A stretch of DNA of 64,000 bases from Parafrigoribacterium mesophilum (GTDB lineage Bacteria; Actinomycetota; Actinomycetes; Actinomycetales; Microbacteriaceae), in contig NZ_JBDJAF010000001.1 of NCBI RefSeq assembly GCF_039652555.1, positions 1,116,001 to 1,180,000 on the forward strand, read 5' to 3'. Below are positions 7,912 to 15,827 of this stretch, piece by piece. A program made the translations under genes and the position numbers. A model generated the notes under the pieces. It searched no databases, had not been told where the DNA came from, and was given only the letters and a program-made list of their open reading frames with translations. Each line of letters begins with the position of its first letter. The stretch's first letter is position 1.

Positions 7912-9282
7912 CTACAGCGCCGGCACGATGTTGTGGTTGCCGCGGAAGAAGTTGGTCGGATCGTAACGCTGTTTGATCGCGGCCAGCCGGTCCCAGGTGG
8001 CCGGCGGATACACGTCGTGCACCCGCGCCGCATCCGCCTCGCCGACGAAGTTCACGTAGGCGGCGTTGTCGCCGTCGCGCAGCGCATCGGCGAGCTCGGA
8101 CGCCCACGCTTGGTGCGCGCTGGCACCATCCGGGCCGAACGTGAGGGCCGCCACGTTGGCCAAGATCCGGCGGTCCCGGTGGGCGAACGCCGTTTCATCG
8201 GTCGCGACCCGGCCGATGGCGCCGCCGAGCGCGCGGAGGTTGACGGCGGCCATCGCGGCGTCCGAGGCGGTGAGTTGATCGATGATGACGGCGGCCGCGT
8301 CCTCGTCGACGTGGTCGAGGAACATGGTGCAGGTGGCGGCGACCGGATGCATGGCCTCCGGCTCCGGCGGGAACAGCTCCGGGTAGGTGCTCGGGTGCAC
8401 CATGTCGACCAGCGGCGGGGCGATAGCACGCAGGGGAGCGATGGCGCGCTCGCCAGCCGCGCTGTCTCCGGCATAACAGACGATGGCCATCACGATGAGC
8501 TTGCCGTGCACCTCCGGTGGCAGGAACGGCATCGGCGGGGCGACCATGACGTTGACGATCAGCGACAGCTCGTCGGGCGCGGCCTGGGCGTGCGCCATGA
8601 CGGCGGCGATGACAGCCGGGGTGGCCGGGAGGATGAGGATCCCACCGAGCACCGAGGGCAGTTGATGCAGGCGGTACTGGAGGCGGGTGACCACGCCGAA
8701 GTTGCCGCCCCCGCCGCGGATGGCCCAATACAGGTCGGGGTTCGAGTCGACGTCCGCGCGCAGGAGTTCGCCGTCGGCCGTGACGACATCCGCGGCGAGC
8801 ACATTGTCGATGGTGAGGCCGTGCAACCGGCTGAGGTATCCGATGCCGCCGCCCAGGGTGATTCCGGCAATTCCGACCGAGCCGCTGTCGCCGAAGCCGA
8901 CGACCAGGCCCTGTTCGCTCACTGCGGCCAAGAGCTCTGCGGCGGTGAGTCCCGCCTCGGCCCAGGCTGTGCGATGCCGGGCGTCGATGTCTACCGCCTT
9001 CATGGCCGACAGGTCGAGCACGATACCACCGTCGCTCGCGCTGTGGTGAGCCAGGCTGTGCCCGCCGCCGCGCACGGCGAGCCGCGCGCCGGCGTCGCGG
9101 ACGAGCGCGATGGTCGTCGCGACATCGACCACCGTCGCGGCCCGCACGATGGCCGCCGGACGCCGGTCGACACCGCCGTAGAATCCGGTACGCACGGCGT
9201 CATAGTCGGGATGGTCGGCTGTGAGGAGCTTGTCGCCGAACCGTTCGAGAAGTTGAGTGACGAGGTCGCGGGTAGCAGTCAT
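7912..9282 (-). CDS. BBE-type FAD-binding oxidoreductase
   Basis: A 456-residue berberine-bridge-enzyme-like flavoprotein. The N-terminal FAD domain shows RGGGHS, with H75 as the expected covalent FAD histidine, followed by the ITLGGGIGYLSRLHGL and VVTADGELL blocks. The second attachment cysteine of bicovalent members is not evident: the motif reads GSVGIAGITLGGG. The C-terminus ends in the family signature NFFRGNHNI. There is no signal peptide. Substrates in this family range from sugars to alkaloids and polyketides, so none is assigned. ATG 9282 is chosen because homology starts at about residue 5. Its promoter region (9283-9338) is shared with the divergent luciferase-like gene. Confidence 0.9.
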   Translation of the reverse strand: MTATRDLVTQLLERFGDKLLTADHPDYDAVRTGFYGGVDRRPAAIVRAATVVDVATTIALVRDAGARLAVRGGGHSLAHHSASDGGIVLDLSAMKAVDIDARHRTAWAEAGLTAAELLAAVSEQGLVVGFGDSGSVGIAGITLGGGIGYLSRLHGLTIDNVLAADVVTADGELLRADVDSNPDLYWAIRGGGGNFGVVTRLQYRLHQLPSVLGGILILPATPAVIAAVMAHAQAAPDELSLIVNVMVAPPMPFLPPEVHGKLIVMAIVCYAGDSAAGERAIAPLRAIAPPLVDMVHPSTYPELFPPEPEAMHPVAATCTMFLDHVDEDAAAVIIDQLTASDAAMAAVNLRALGGAIGRVATDETAFAHRDRRILANVAALTFGPDGASAHQAWASELADALRDGDNAAYVNFVGEADAARVHDVYPPATWDRLAAIKQRYDPTNFFRGNHNIVPAL

Positions 9283-9338
9283 GGACCCATAGCGTAGACA
9301 CCACACCCGACACACCGAAAGGGGCAGTCGTCGGCACG

Positions 9339-10421
9339 GTGGTATTACGAGGGAATATCGACGCGGCATCCGGCGCTGAAGCCAGAGTGAAACGAATCGG
9401 ATTCCTCTCCTTCGGCCATTGGCAGCCGATCCCCGGGTCGCAGACCCGCAGTGCGGCGGATGCCCTCCTCCAGACGATCGAACTGGCCGTCGCCGCGGAG
9501 GAACTCGGGGTGGACGGCGCTTACGTGCGCGTGCACCATTTCGCACCGCAACTCGCGTCACCGTTTCCGCTGCTAGCGGCGATCGGCGCGCGCACGAGCC
9601 GCATTGAAATGGGTACCGCGGTCATCGACATGCGGTACGAGAATCCGCTGTACATGGCGGAGGATGCCGCCGCGGCCGATTTGATCAGCGGCGGACGACT
9701 GCAGTTGGGCGTCAGCCGTGGCTCACCCGAACCAGCGTTGCACGGCTACGAGTCGTTCGGTCACGTTCCGGCCGATGAGATGTCGGATGCCGACATGGCC
9801 CGCACGCACACCGAACTGTTCCGCGCCGCGATCGCCGGGGCCGGCCTGGCGCGGGCGAATCCGCAGATGACGGGCGGAGCATCCGGCGCACTGATGATTC
9901 AGCCACAATCGCCCGGTCTTTCGGAGCGGATCTGGTGGGGCTCGGGCACCCGCAAGACCGCGGTGTGGGCCGCCGAGCAGGGCATGAACCTGATGAGCTC
10001 GACCCTATTGACCGAGGACACCGGGGTGCCGTTCGACCAGCTGCAGGCCGAGCAGATCGACCAGTACCGGGCGGCGTGGGCCGCGGCGGGCTGGGAGCGG
10101 GAGCCGCGTGTGTCGGTAAGTCGCAGCATCATGCCCATCACCAACGACCTGGACCGCCGCTACTTCGGCGGTCGGGCCGCCGGGGATCGCTCGGATCAAG
10201 TGGGGTACCTGGACGGTGGGCTGGCGCGGTTCGGCAAGAGTTACGTGGGTGAGCCCGACGAGATCGTGGCGGAACTGGTGCAGGATGCGGCGGTGCAGTC
10301 GGCCGACACGATCCTGCTGACGGTGCCGAACCAGCTTGGGGTGGACTACAACGCGCACCTGCTGGAGACAGTGGCCCAGCACATCGCCCCCGCTATCGGA
10401 TGGACCCCGAACCTGCCGTAG
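9339..10421 (+). CDS. LLM-class flavin-dependent oxidoreductase
   Basis: A luciferase-like TIM-barrel protein of up to 360 residues. Recognisable blocks are KRIGFLSFGHWQPIPGSQTR, AVAAEELGVDGAYVRVHHFAPQ, RIEMGTAVIDMRYENPLYMAED, and RLQLGVSRGSPEPALHGYE; the C-terminal part has YVGEPDEIVAEL. Members use FMN or F420. The start is uncertain: GTG 9339 gives a 16-residue non-homologous extension, whereas GTG 9387 begins exactly at the conserved VKRIGF. Its divergent arrangement with the FAD oxidase and flavin reductase suggests a joint oxidative function. A long hairpin (10474-10531) separates it from the convergent VOC gene. Confidence 0.88.
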   Translation: MVLRGNIDAASGAEARVKRIGFLSFGHWQPIPGSQTRSAADALLQTIELAVAAEELGVDGAYVRVHHFAPQLASPFPLLAAIGARTSRIEMGTAVIDMRYENPLYMAEDAAAADLISGGRLQLGVSRGSPEPALHGYESFGHVPADEMSDADMARTHTELFRAAIAGAGLARANPQMTGGASGALMIQPQSPGLSERIWWGSGTRKTAVWAAEQGMNLMSSTLLTEDTGVPFDQLQAEQIDQYRAAWAAAGWEREPRVSVSRSIMPITNDLDRRYFGGRAAGDRSDQVGYLDGGLARFGKSYVGEPDEIVAELVQDAAVQSADTILLTVPNQLGVDYNAHLLETVAQHIAPAIGWTPNLP

Positions 10422-10473
10422 TGCGCGACGGTCTCCCAATGGTCGAGCTCGTCGAGATCCCACCGGTCCGCAC

Positions 10474-10531
10474 GCTCCCGTTTGTCACGACGGCGCCCGG
10501 TCGAACAGGCGCGCTCGTGACAAACGGGAGC
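10474..10531. terminator. Long perfect hairpin between convergent genes
   Basis: Two 17-nt arms (10474-10490 and 10515-10531) are exactly complementary. They continue through two mismatched positions into five more pairs, leaving a 10-nt loop at 10498-10507. The structure is symmetrical and lies between the luciferase-like gene (ending 10421) and the convergent VOC gene (ending 10549), as expected for a bidirectional terminator. There is no long T-tract. Its size also fits a dispersed palindromic repeat element. Confidence 0.7.
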
Positions 10532-10548
10532 ACCAGGGTGGAGCCGCG

Positions 10549-11025
10549 CTACGCGACCGCGTTGTATGCGCCGCGCAACCCCTCGATGTCGATCTTGCCC
10601 ATTTCCATCATCGCCCGCATCACTGCGCCGGCTTTGTCAGCATCCGGGTCCGCGAGCAGTTCCCCCAGCAGCGGCGGCACGATTTGCCAGGACAGCCCGT
10701 ACTTGTCCTTGAGCCAGCCGCACGGCCCCGGCTCACCGCCGTCGGTGAGCTTCTCCCACAGGTCGTCGATCTCGTCCTGCGTTTCGGCCTTGACGAAGAA
10801 CGAAATCGCTTCGGTGAAGCGGAACTGCGGCCCGCCGTTGAGCGCCTGGAACTCGACTCCGTCCAGCACGAAGCTCACGCCCATCACGGTGCCGGCTGGG
10901 AACGGTGACCCCTCGGTGTAGTGCGAGACGCTGACGACTTCCGAGTTCTTGAAGATCGAGACGTAGAAGTTCGCCGCTTCCTCGGCTTGGTTGTCGAACC
11001 AGAGGAACGGGCTGATCGTTTGCAT
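10549..11025 (-). CDS. VOC / PhnB-like family protein
   Basis: A 158-residue protein of the PhnB (YjdN)-like branch of the vicinal oxygen chelate superfamily. Blocks are ISPFLWFDNQAEEAANFYVSIF, VMGVSFVLDGVEFQALNGGP, FTEAISFFVKAETQDEIDDLW and WLKDKYGLSWQIVP. This matches the family once mislabelled 3-demethylubiquinone methyltransferase. These proteins probably bind small molecules, and no reaction is assigned. AAGGAG lies seven bases before the ATG, which supports the start. It is cytosolic and apparently monocistronic. Confidence 0.92.
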   Translation of the reverse strand: MQTISPFLWFDNQAEEAANFYVSIFKNSEVVSVSHYTEGSPFPAGTVMGVSFVLDGVEFQALNGGPQFRFTEAISFFVKAETQDEIDDLWEKLTDGGEPGPCGWLKDKYGLSWQIVPPLLGELLADPDADKAGAVMRAMMEMGKIDIEGLRGAYNAVA

Positions 11026-11136
11026 CGGCTACTCCTTCGGGAAACCCCGTGAACGGATTTGCGACTCAGTGTAATCAGCGCGGCCGTACGCAGACAGAGG
11101 TGGGAGGACAGCGGATGCGCCGCCCTCCCACGATTC

Positions 11137-11871
11137 TCAGTCCTTCTTGGTGGCGAAGTAGCTCACGCAATCTCCCTGGTTGCGGAACACCGGGAGCGTG
11201 CTCGTGGCCCAGCCGCCAGCCTTGCACTCGTTCTTGCCATCGAGAATGTGGGCAAAGGTGTAGTGCGTTCCCGCGAAGTTGATCGCGTTCAGTACGCCAT
11301 CACCGAGCACACCGGAGCCCAAGGAGAAGCCGAAGGCCTGGACCTCAGCCTCCGGGAACACGGCGCGCCACTGATCGAGGGTGCCGTGATTGCTGCTGCC
11401 GGAGCCAGTCTCATGCGACGGCGCAGCGTCCTTCGCGAACTTCGCTGCACCATTACTCAACCACCAATCATTGCCATACACCGTCTCGCCGACGAGGATG
11501 CCATCCGCAACTCCATCACCGTCGAAATCGACGACGAGTTGGAAGCCGGGAGGAGTGGCACCGTCGGTGGCCGTGTAGTCGAGGCTCGGCTCTCCAACGT
11601 CGGCCAGGGGAATGTCGGTCGCCACGTACTCGGCGACCTTGTCCGTACCGGTAGCTCCCTCTGTCCAAATATGGAGCCCGGTGCCGGCAACCTCGTAATG
11701 GCCGGTAGCGCGGGTGTCGGAGAGGCCCGCTACGAAGTCGCTCGGAACGTAAATGGTCGCCTCAGCGGGCGCACCCGCCGCATCCGTTGTCGCAGCTTGA
11801 GCCGGGCCTGCAAGAGTGAGCGCCAGCCCGACGGCCAATACGGCACCGATGCCACATGTCTTCTTCAACAC
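11137..11871 (-). CDS. Secreted protein of unknown function
   Basis: A 244-residue precursor starting at GTG 11871, ten bases after AAAGGA. It has a classic Sec signal (MLKKTCGIGAVLAVGLALTL then AGPAQA|A), so it is exported without a lipobox. The mature part is acidic and includes an EF-hand-like or calcium-binding loop VVDFDGDGVADG, aromatic-rich segments, and a C-terminal Cys pair (NECKAGGW...NQGDCVSY) that could form a disulfide. No domain family is recognised. Its nearest same-strand neighbour upstream is the OYE/deazaflavin-reductase operon, more than 130 bp away, so it is probably transcribed alone. It could be a binding protein rather than an enzyme. Confidence 0.75.
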   Translation of the reverse strand: MLKKTCGIGAVLAVGLALTLAGPAQAATTDAAGAPAEATIYVPSDFVAGLSDTRATGHYEVAGTGLHIWTEGATGTDKVAEYVATDIPLADVGEPSLDYTATDGATPPGFQLVVDFDGDGVADGILVGETVYGNDWWLSNGAAKFAKDAAPSHETGSGSSNHGTLDQWRAVFPEAEVQAFGFSLGSGVLGDGVLNAINFAGTHYTFAHILDGKNECKAGGWATSTLPVFRNQGDCVSYFATKKD

Positions 11872-12004
11872 GAAATATCATCCTTTCTTCGCCACTCGAG
11901 GGCAGCCAGCGTCGGGGGACGCTGACCGAAGTGGATTTGATTGCGACTCTATGCTTGCCGTGTGACATCGCACCAGAGCTCGCCCGGGATGAAGCGCGTG
12001 GTGC

Positions 12005-12445
12005 TCACGTCAGAGGTGTGACGCTCGCGAGCGCGCCGCGTGCGAAGCGGATCACCGGCAGCAGCCGCAGGGCCTTGGCCTGGTACGCGCCGAACGCCGG
12101 TGCGACCCGAACGAAACGCGCGAAGGCGACCTCCCGCTCCTCGCCGACGAGTTCGTTCGCGTGAACCGGGATGCGGCCAATCTCCCCGTCTACCACCGCT
12201 TCGATCACAACATCCGGGTGTGCGCGCAAGTTGACCGCCCAAGCCGGATCCCGCGGCGCACCCATCGCGGAGCCGACGACCAGCCAGGCGTCGCCGTCTC
12301 GCAGCGACATCGCCGGGTTCACCCGCTCGACGCCGGTGCGGGAACCGCGGTGGTGGATGAGCACAAGGTTCGTGCCCCAGTCACCGACCCGTCCACCACT
12401 GGCGCGGAACTCGGCGATCACGCGCTCATTGAACGGCGTCATCAT
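12005..12445 (-). CDS. Deazaflavin (F420)-dependent nitroreductase-family protein
   Basis: A 146-residue protein of the split-barrel DDN/F420-dependent reductase family. Features are the N-terminal FNERVIAEFRASGGRVG, the cofactor-phosphate region LVLIHHRGSRTGVERVNPAM, GDAWLVVGSAMGAPRDPAWAVNLRAHPDV, and a C-terminal R-x-x-P-V-I-R segment. Such enzymes reduce substrates with F420H2. The start ATG overlaps the stop of the upstream old-yellow-enzyme gene by four bases (ATGA), so the two are translationally coupled and probably act on related alpha,beta-unsaturated compounds. Regulation through the MarR-like sites before the operon is likely. Confidence 0.9.
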   Translation of the reverse strand: MMTPFNERVIAEFRASGGRVGDWGTNLVLIHHRGSRTGVERVNPAMSLRDGDAWLVVGSAMGAPRDPAWAVNLRAHPDVVIEAVVDGEIGRIPVHANELVGEEREVAFARFVRVAPAFGAYQAKALRLLPVIRFARGALASVTPLT

Positions 12446-13551
12446 TGGATGCCGGCGAGGGTCGGATAGTCGGTGTAACCGTGGTGGTCGCCGCCGTAGG
12501 CCTTGCTCAGGTCAGGGAGGGCGAGGTCCGCGTGCGCGGCGAGCCGGGCGACCAGGTCGGGATTGGCGATGAACAGGCGCGCGAACGACACGAGGTCTGC
12601 CGCGCCGTCGGCGACGAGTTGCAGGCGGCCCGGGTGATCCAACGGGTTGGGGGTTGCGGCGTTGAGGATGAGCGCCCCACTCCAGGCCTGACGGATTGCG
12701 GGCGTGAGCCCCGGGTCACCCGACTCGACCAGGTGCAGGTAGGCCAGACCGAGCGAGTCAAGTTCGGCGACGAGTAGCGGGTAGAGCTCCGCGTAGTCGG
12801 CCTCGACGGTATCCCCCAGTCCGTTGTTCGGAGAGATCCGCAACCCGGTGCGGTCGCCGCCGATCGCATCCGCCACCGCCTTCGCAACCTCGACGGTGAG
12901 CCGGATGCGATTCTGCCGGCTTCCGCCCCACCGGTCGGTGCGCAGGTTGGCGTTGGTGGTCAGGAACTGATGCAGGAGATACCCGTTCGCGCCGTGCACC
13001 TCGACGCCGTCGAAGCCGGCGGCCACCGCGTTTCGGGCCGCCGCCGCGAAGTCCGCGACGGTCGCCCAGATGCCGTCTTCGCTGAGTTCAGCGGGGACGA
13101 CATAGTCCTGCGGGCCGGTGGGCGTGAAGATCCGCCCACCGGCCCGCACCGGTGATGGACCAACCGGGGTCAGCGAACCGTTGCCGACCGCTTCCGTTGT
13201 GCTGGGGTGGCCGATCCGACCGGTGTGCATCAGTTGTGCCACGATCGTGCCGCCCGCCTCGTGCACCGCGTTGGTCACCGTCCGCCAGGAACCGACCTGC
13301 TCCTGCGAGTGCAAGCCTGGCGTTGCCGGGTAGCCCTGCCCGATCGCACTGGGCTGGGTGCCCTCCGTGATGATCAGGCCGGCGCCGGTCCGCTGGGCGT
13401 AGTAGGTGGCCATCTCCTCGGTGGCACGGGTGTCGAAGGCCCGACTGCGGGTCATCGGGGCCATGACGATCCGATTGCGCAGTTGTAAGCGCCCGATGGT
13501 GATCGGGTCGAACGCCGTCCTTGTCGCCTCGATAGTCGTCTGCTCGGTCAT
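12442..13551 (-). CDS. Old yellow enzyme family alkene reductase
   Basis: A 369-residue FMN-dependent ene-reductase. The barrel motifs are RLQLRNRIVMAPMTRSRA, the FMN/substrate pair H186 and N189 in VEVHGANGYL, and GGSRQNRIRLTVEV, with the phosphate site NPDLVARL near the C-terminus. With His-Asn it belongs to the classical OYE/NemA-like group that reduces alpha,beta-unsaturated carbonyls, nitroesters or N-ethylmaleimide with NADPH. It is the first gene of a two-gene operon with the F420-type reductase. Two TTGTTC-x-GACAA-type sites lie 41 and 74 bp upstream of its start and match one next to the marR gene 1.4 kb away. Confidence 0.94.
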   Translation of the reverse strand: MTEQTTIEATRTAFDPITIGRLQLRNRIVMAPMTRSRAFDTRATEEMATYYAQRTGAGLIITEGTQPSAIGQGYPATPGLHSQEQVGSWRTVTNAVHEAGGTIVAQLMHTGRIGHPSTTEAVGNGSLTPVGPSPVRAGGRIFTPTGPQDYVVPAELSEDGIWATVADFAAAARNAVAAGFDGVEVHGANGYLLHQFLTTNANLRTDRWGGSRQNRIRLTVEVAKAVADAIGGDRTGLRISPNNGLGDTVEADYAELYPLLVAELDSLGLAYLHLVESGDPGLTPAIRQAWSGALILNAATPNPLDHPGRLQLVADGAADLVSFARLFIANPDLVARLAAHADLALPDLSKAYGGDHHGYTDYPTLAGIQ

Positions 13552-13591
13552 AGGTGTGCTCCTGTTCTTGAGGGGCGGTCGCCCTCTGTAC

Positions 13592-13603
13592 TTGTTCGAA
13601 CAA
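13592..13603. promoter_or_regulatory. MarR-type operator candidate 1
   Basis: TTGTTCGAACAA is a perfect 12-bp palindrome 41 bp upstream of the old-yellow-enzyme start. It is repeated with one change at 13625 and with two changes beside the marR gene at 14996. Confidence 0.6.
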
Positions 13604-13624
13604 CTAGATTTGTCAACTCATTCC

Positions 13625-13636
13625 TTGTTCGGACAA
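13625..13636. promoter_or_regulatory. MarR-type operator candidate 2
   Basis: TTGTTCGGACAA differs from the perfect palindrome at 13592 by one base. The centres are 33 bp apart, three helical turns, in the divergent promoter region between the old-yellow-enzyme operon and the frameshifted gene at 13745. Confidence 0.55.
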
Positions 13637-13744
13637 CTTATTTCGGAACGCGTGATGAGGCACTTGCCCCATGTCAGGGTCACGCTCATGTCCCTACCCT
13701 CGGTACCTCGGCAGCAGTTGCTGCCAATCAAGGAGATGAGCATC

Positions 13745-14475
13745 ATGGTCACGCCTCAGCCGCAGGATGCCGCGGTGGCCGCCGCCTCGGCTGCCCTTGA
13801 CCCGTCTGATCCAGCCGAGAACTTCTTCGGCTACGCGGTGATGGGCGTGCCGTTCGCGTCCGGCCACTATCTCGCCTTCCGGCATTTTCCGGCCAGTTCC
13901 ATCGGTCCGGGCTATCGGGCAGTCTGGATGCGCGAGCCGGACGGTGACTGGACAATTTTCGCCGACGCACCGCCCGAGGTCAGCTGCCTGCGCTATTTTG
14001 GGCGGCAATAGCTCACTCGGTCACGGGACTGGTGGACCTGGCCTGGCTCGGGCCATCCACCGCACGGGTGCGCGTGCCAGGGACTCTCGACTGGCAAATC
14101 GAGATCCGCGGCACGCCGTCGACCTTGCTGGCCGGATTCTTCGCCCGCCTGGTCCCGACAACGCTGTGGCAGAACGATTCGTTCCTGGCTGTGATGGGCG
14201 CCATGATGAACCCGCTGCTTAGAAGCGGCCGGATGCGCCTAGCCGGGCGGGTGCCCAACGGGCAGACGTTTCGGATTCGTCCGCTGCGAGTGTGGTCCGT
14301 CGCCGACAGCAGCGCCACCGTGTTCGGCCGGGACGCCGGTCGGCCGCGGAGACTTCCGCGCCAGGAGCACCTGGCGGATATGTGGCTGCCGCAGCGCGGG
14401 CTGTTCGTGGCCGACGTCATGGCCCGCTACCCATCGACGGCGCCCGCGGAGACCCGCCTGGTCGGCTTGCGATAG
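13745..14475 (+). pseudogene. Frameshifted hypothetical gene (two halves in different frames)
   Basis: The first half starts at ATG 13745, nine bases after AAGGAG, and reads MVTPQPQDAAVAA... to FADAPPEVSCLRYFGRQ, stopping at 14011. The next frame continues without a break as AAIAHSVTGLVDLAWLGPS... to 14475. The join falls at the short run TTTTGGGCGG (about 13997-14006); one extra G would restore a protein of about 243 residues. The halves look like one protein: a soluble N-terminal beta-rich part and a second domain with DLAWLGPSTARVRVPGTLDW. No family name is recognised. It may be a true inactivation or a sequencing or assembly error. It faces the old-yellow-enzyme operon and probably shared its MarR-type control. 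Confidence 0.7.
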
Positions 14476-14518
14476 GTATTGATGACCCCCTTGCCCAGAC
14501 CCAGCCGATACCCCAGAG

Positions 14519-14959
14519 CTAATCACCCTCGCCAGCGCGGGCGAGATTGGCCTCCAAGTCGGCGAGCGCGTCCAGAATTTCGGCCTGACGAGCGGCGGGC
14601 AACCCGGCAACGGTGAGCCGCTCGAGTTCCACCCAGGCCCGCTCGACCTTCGTGCGAAGCGACAGGCTGGCGTCCGTCGCCTCCACGATCGTCGCCCGTC
14701 GGTCATCCGGCGAAGGGCGACGGCTGACCAGGCCCGCCTTTTCCAAGCGGGAGATGCTGCGAGTCATGGTGGGGGCATCCGAGTCGAGAGTCTGCACCAG
14801 GTCGACGAGTCGCTGCGGGCCGCTTTGCCACAGCGTCATCAGCACCAACTCCTGCCCGGGACGCAGGTGGGCCTCGCGCAGCAGCCGTCCCGCCATCGCC
14901 TTGTGAAGGCGGGCCGCCCGGAAGATGGCCTGGCTGAGCGGACCGGCGTTCAGGCTCAT
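14519..14959 (-). CDS. MarR family transcriptional regulator
   Basis: A winged-helix regulator of about 146 residues: LSQAIFRAARLHKAMAGRLLRE, then LRPGQELVLMTLWQSGPQ, the recognition-helix region DSDAPTMTRSISRLEKAGLVSR and the wing SPDDRRATIVEATD. MarR proteins are dimeric repressors released by small phenolic or electrophilic ligands. ATG 14959 (MSLNAGPLSQ) is preferred to a TTG at 15007 because the longer version would place an operator-like site over its own start codon. That site (14996-15007) and two similar ones before the OYE operon suggest it represses itself and the neighbouring reductases. Confidence 0.9.
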   Translation of the reverse strand: MSLNAGPLSQAIFRAARLHKAMAGRLLREAHLRPGQELVLMTLWQSGPQRLVDLVQTLDSDAPTMTRSISRLEKAGLVSRRPSPDDRRATIVEATDASLSLRTKVERAWVELERLTVAGLPAARQAEILDALADLEANLARAGEGD

Positions 14960-14995
14960 CGGATTACTCACCGACTCAGCGTAGGCCAGACGAGG

Positions 14996-15007
14996 TTGTC
15001 CGAGCAA
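14996..15007. promoter_or_regulatory. MarR-type operator candidate 3 (autoregulation)
   Basis: TTGTCCGAGCAA lies 37 bp upstream of the chosen marR start and matches the two sites before the old-yellow-enzyme operon at 9-10 of 12 positions, suggesting autoregulation. Confidence 0.5.
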
Positions 15008-15037
15008 GGAACTATGGGGCGTGGTTTTCAGGGGTGC

Positions 15038-15553
15038 CTATTCTCGGGCTTTGGCCAGTCCTTCGACGACCTCGACCCCGGGCAACTTGGCCAGTTCCGC
15101 GGGATTAAGGCGCAGCTTGCTGGTGCGGTTGCCGCCGCCCATAATCACTTCGCTTTGCTGCATGACGGCACTGTCGACATAGATGGGCAGTCCCTGCGTG
15201 CCAATGGCCGTGACGCCGCCGATCAGCATGCCCGTGAGCCGGATCGTCGTCTCGGCGTCGGCGAAGGACAGCCGCTTCACCCCCAGCTTCTCGCGGACCG
15301 TCCTGTTGACATCCAGCCGCGTCGTTCCGAGCACGACGCACACCGCATACTTCGGCGGTTCCACCTTGCGCGAGGCCACCAGGATCGTGTTGGCGGCCTG
15401 CTCCAGCGACACGCCATAGTGTTCGCAGAATGCGGCCGTGTCGGCAAGCTCCGCATCGCAGGCGAGCACCTCGTAGTCGATCCCGTACTTGTCGAGCGCC
15501 GCCGCGACCGTCGGGTGCAGCGCCGTGCCGTTCAGGATGCCTCCGGGTGCCAT
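15038..15553 (-). CDS. YbaK/EbsC-family aminoacyl-tRNA deacylase
   Basis: A 171-residue YbaK/ProX-like protein. The family pattern is visible: VAAALDKYGIDYEVLACDAE, AANTILVASRKVEPPKYAVCVVLGTTRLDVNR, VREKLGVKRLSFADAETTIRLTGMLIGGVTAIG and the end GGGNRTSKLRLNPAEL. Members hydrolyse mischarged aminoacyl-tRNA in trans, although other substrates are possible. It lies 31 bp upstream of the long form of the marR gene on the same strand. The start ATG is the first in frame and fits the usual family length. It is cytosolic. Confidence 0.92.
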   Translation of the reverse strand: MAPGGILNGTALHPTVAAALDKYGIDYEVLACDAELADTAAFCEHYGVSLEQAANTILVASRKVEPPKYAVCVVLGTTRLDVNRTVREKLGVKRLSFADAETTIRLTGMLIGGVTAIGTQGLPIYVDSAVMQQSEVIMGGGNRTSKLRLNPAELAKLPGVEVVEGLAKARE

Positions 15554-15680
15554 TCCTTCAGGCTACCGACTCGAGCGCAGGCCGAGGTGGCATCATCCGC
15601 GCGCGGCCCCTCCTCGTCGAGTGCCCGTTCCGGCCAACTGTGCCCCGCGCAACAGCAACATTCGACCGCAACGGGAACAG

Positions 15681-15827
15681 ATAGGGCACCTCGAAGTGTT
15701 GGAGTCCGCCGGGCTCGTGCACAGCGAGCGCCGAGGCCGCTACAAAATCCACACCATCGATACCCGTCCGCTCGCGCAGATACCGGCCCGCTGGCCCGTC
15801 CGGCCCACACAGGAGAACCCATCATGA
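15681..15827 (+). pseudogene. ArsR-family regulator remnant (C-terminal half)
   Basis: The frame here reads IGHLEVLESAGLVHSERR followed by GRYKIHTIDTRPLAQIPARW, which is the recognition helix, wing and dimer helix of a winged-helix ArsR regulator (compare the family pattern HLKVLEEAGLV...RGRxxxHxLxPxPL). The preceding sequence has no matching N-terminal half, so the gene is truncated at its 5' end. It lies directly before a frameshifted VOC gene; ArsR regulators are often paired with such genes, so this looks like a decayed operon. Confidence 0.6.

Noticed and set aside
7276..9297. A 673-codon open frame on the plus strand
   Set aside because: It runs antisense to the flavin reductase and FAD oxidase genes and has no recognisable domain or ribosome site.
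14001..14011. Programmed frameshift in the hypothetical gene
   Set aside because: There is no slippery heptamer followed by a pseudoknot, and a second unrelated frameshift lies nearby, so decay or sequence error is simpler.
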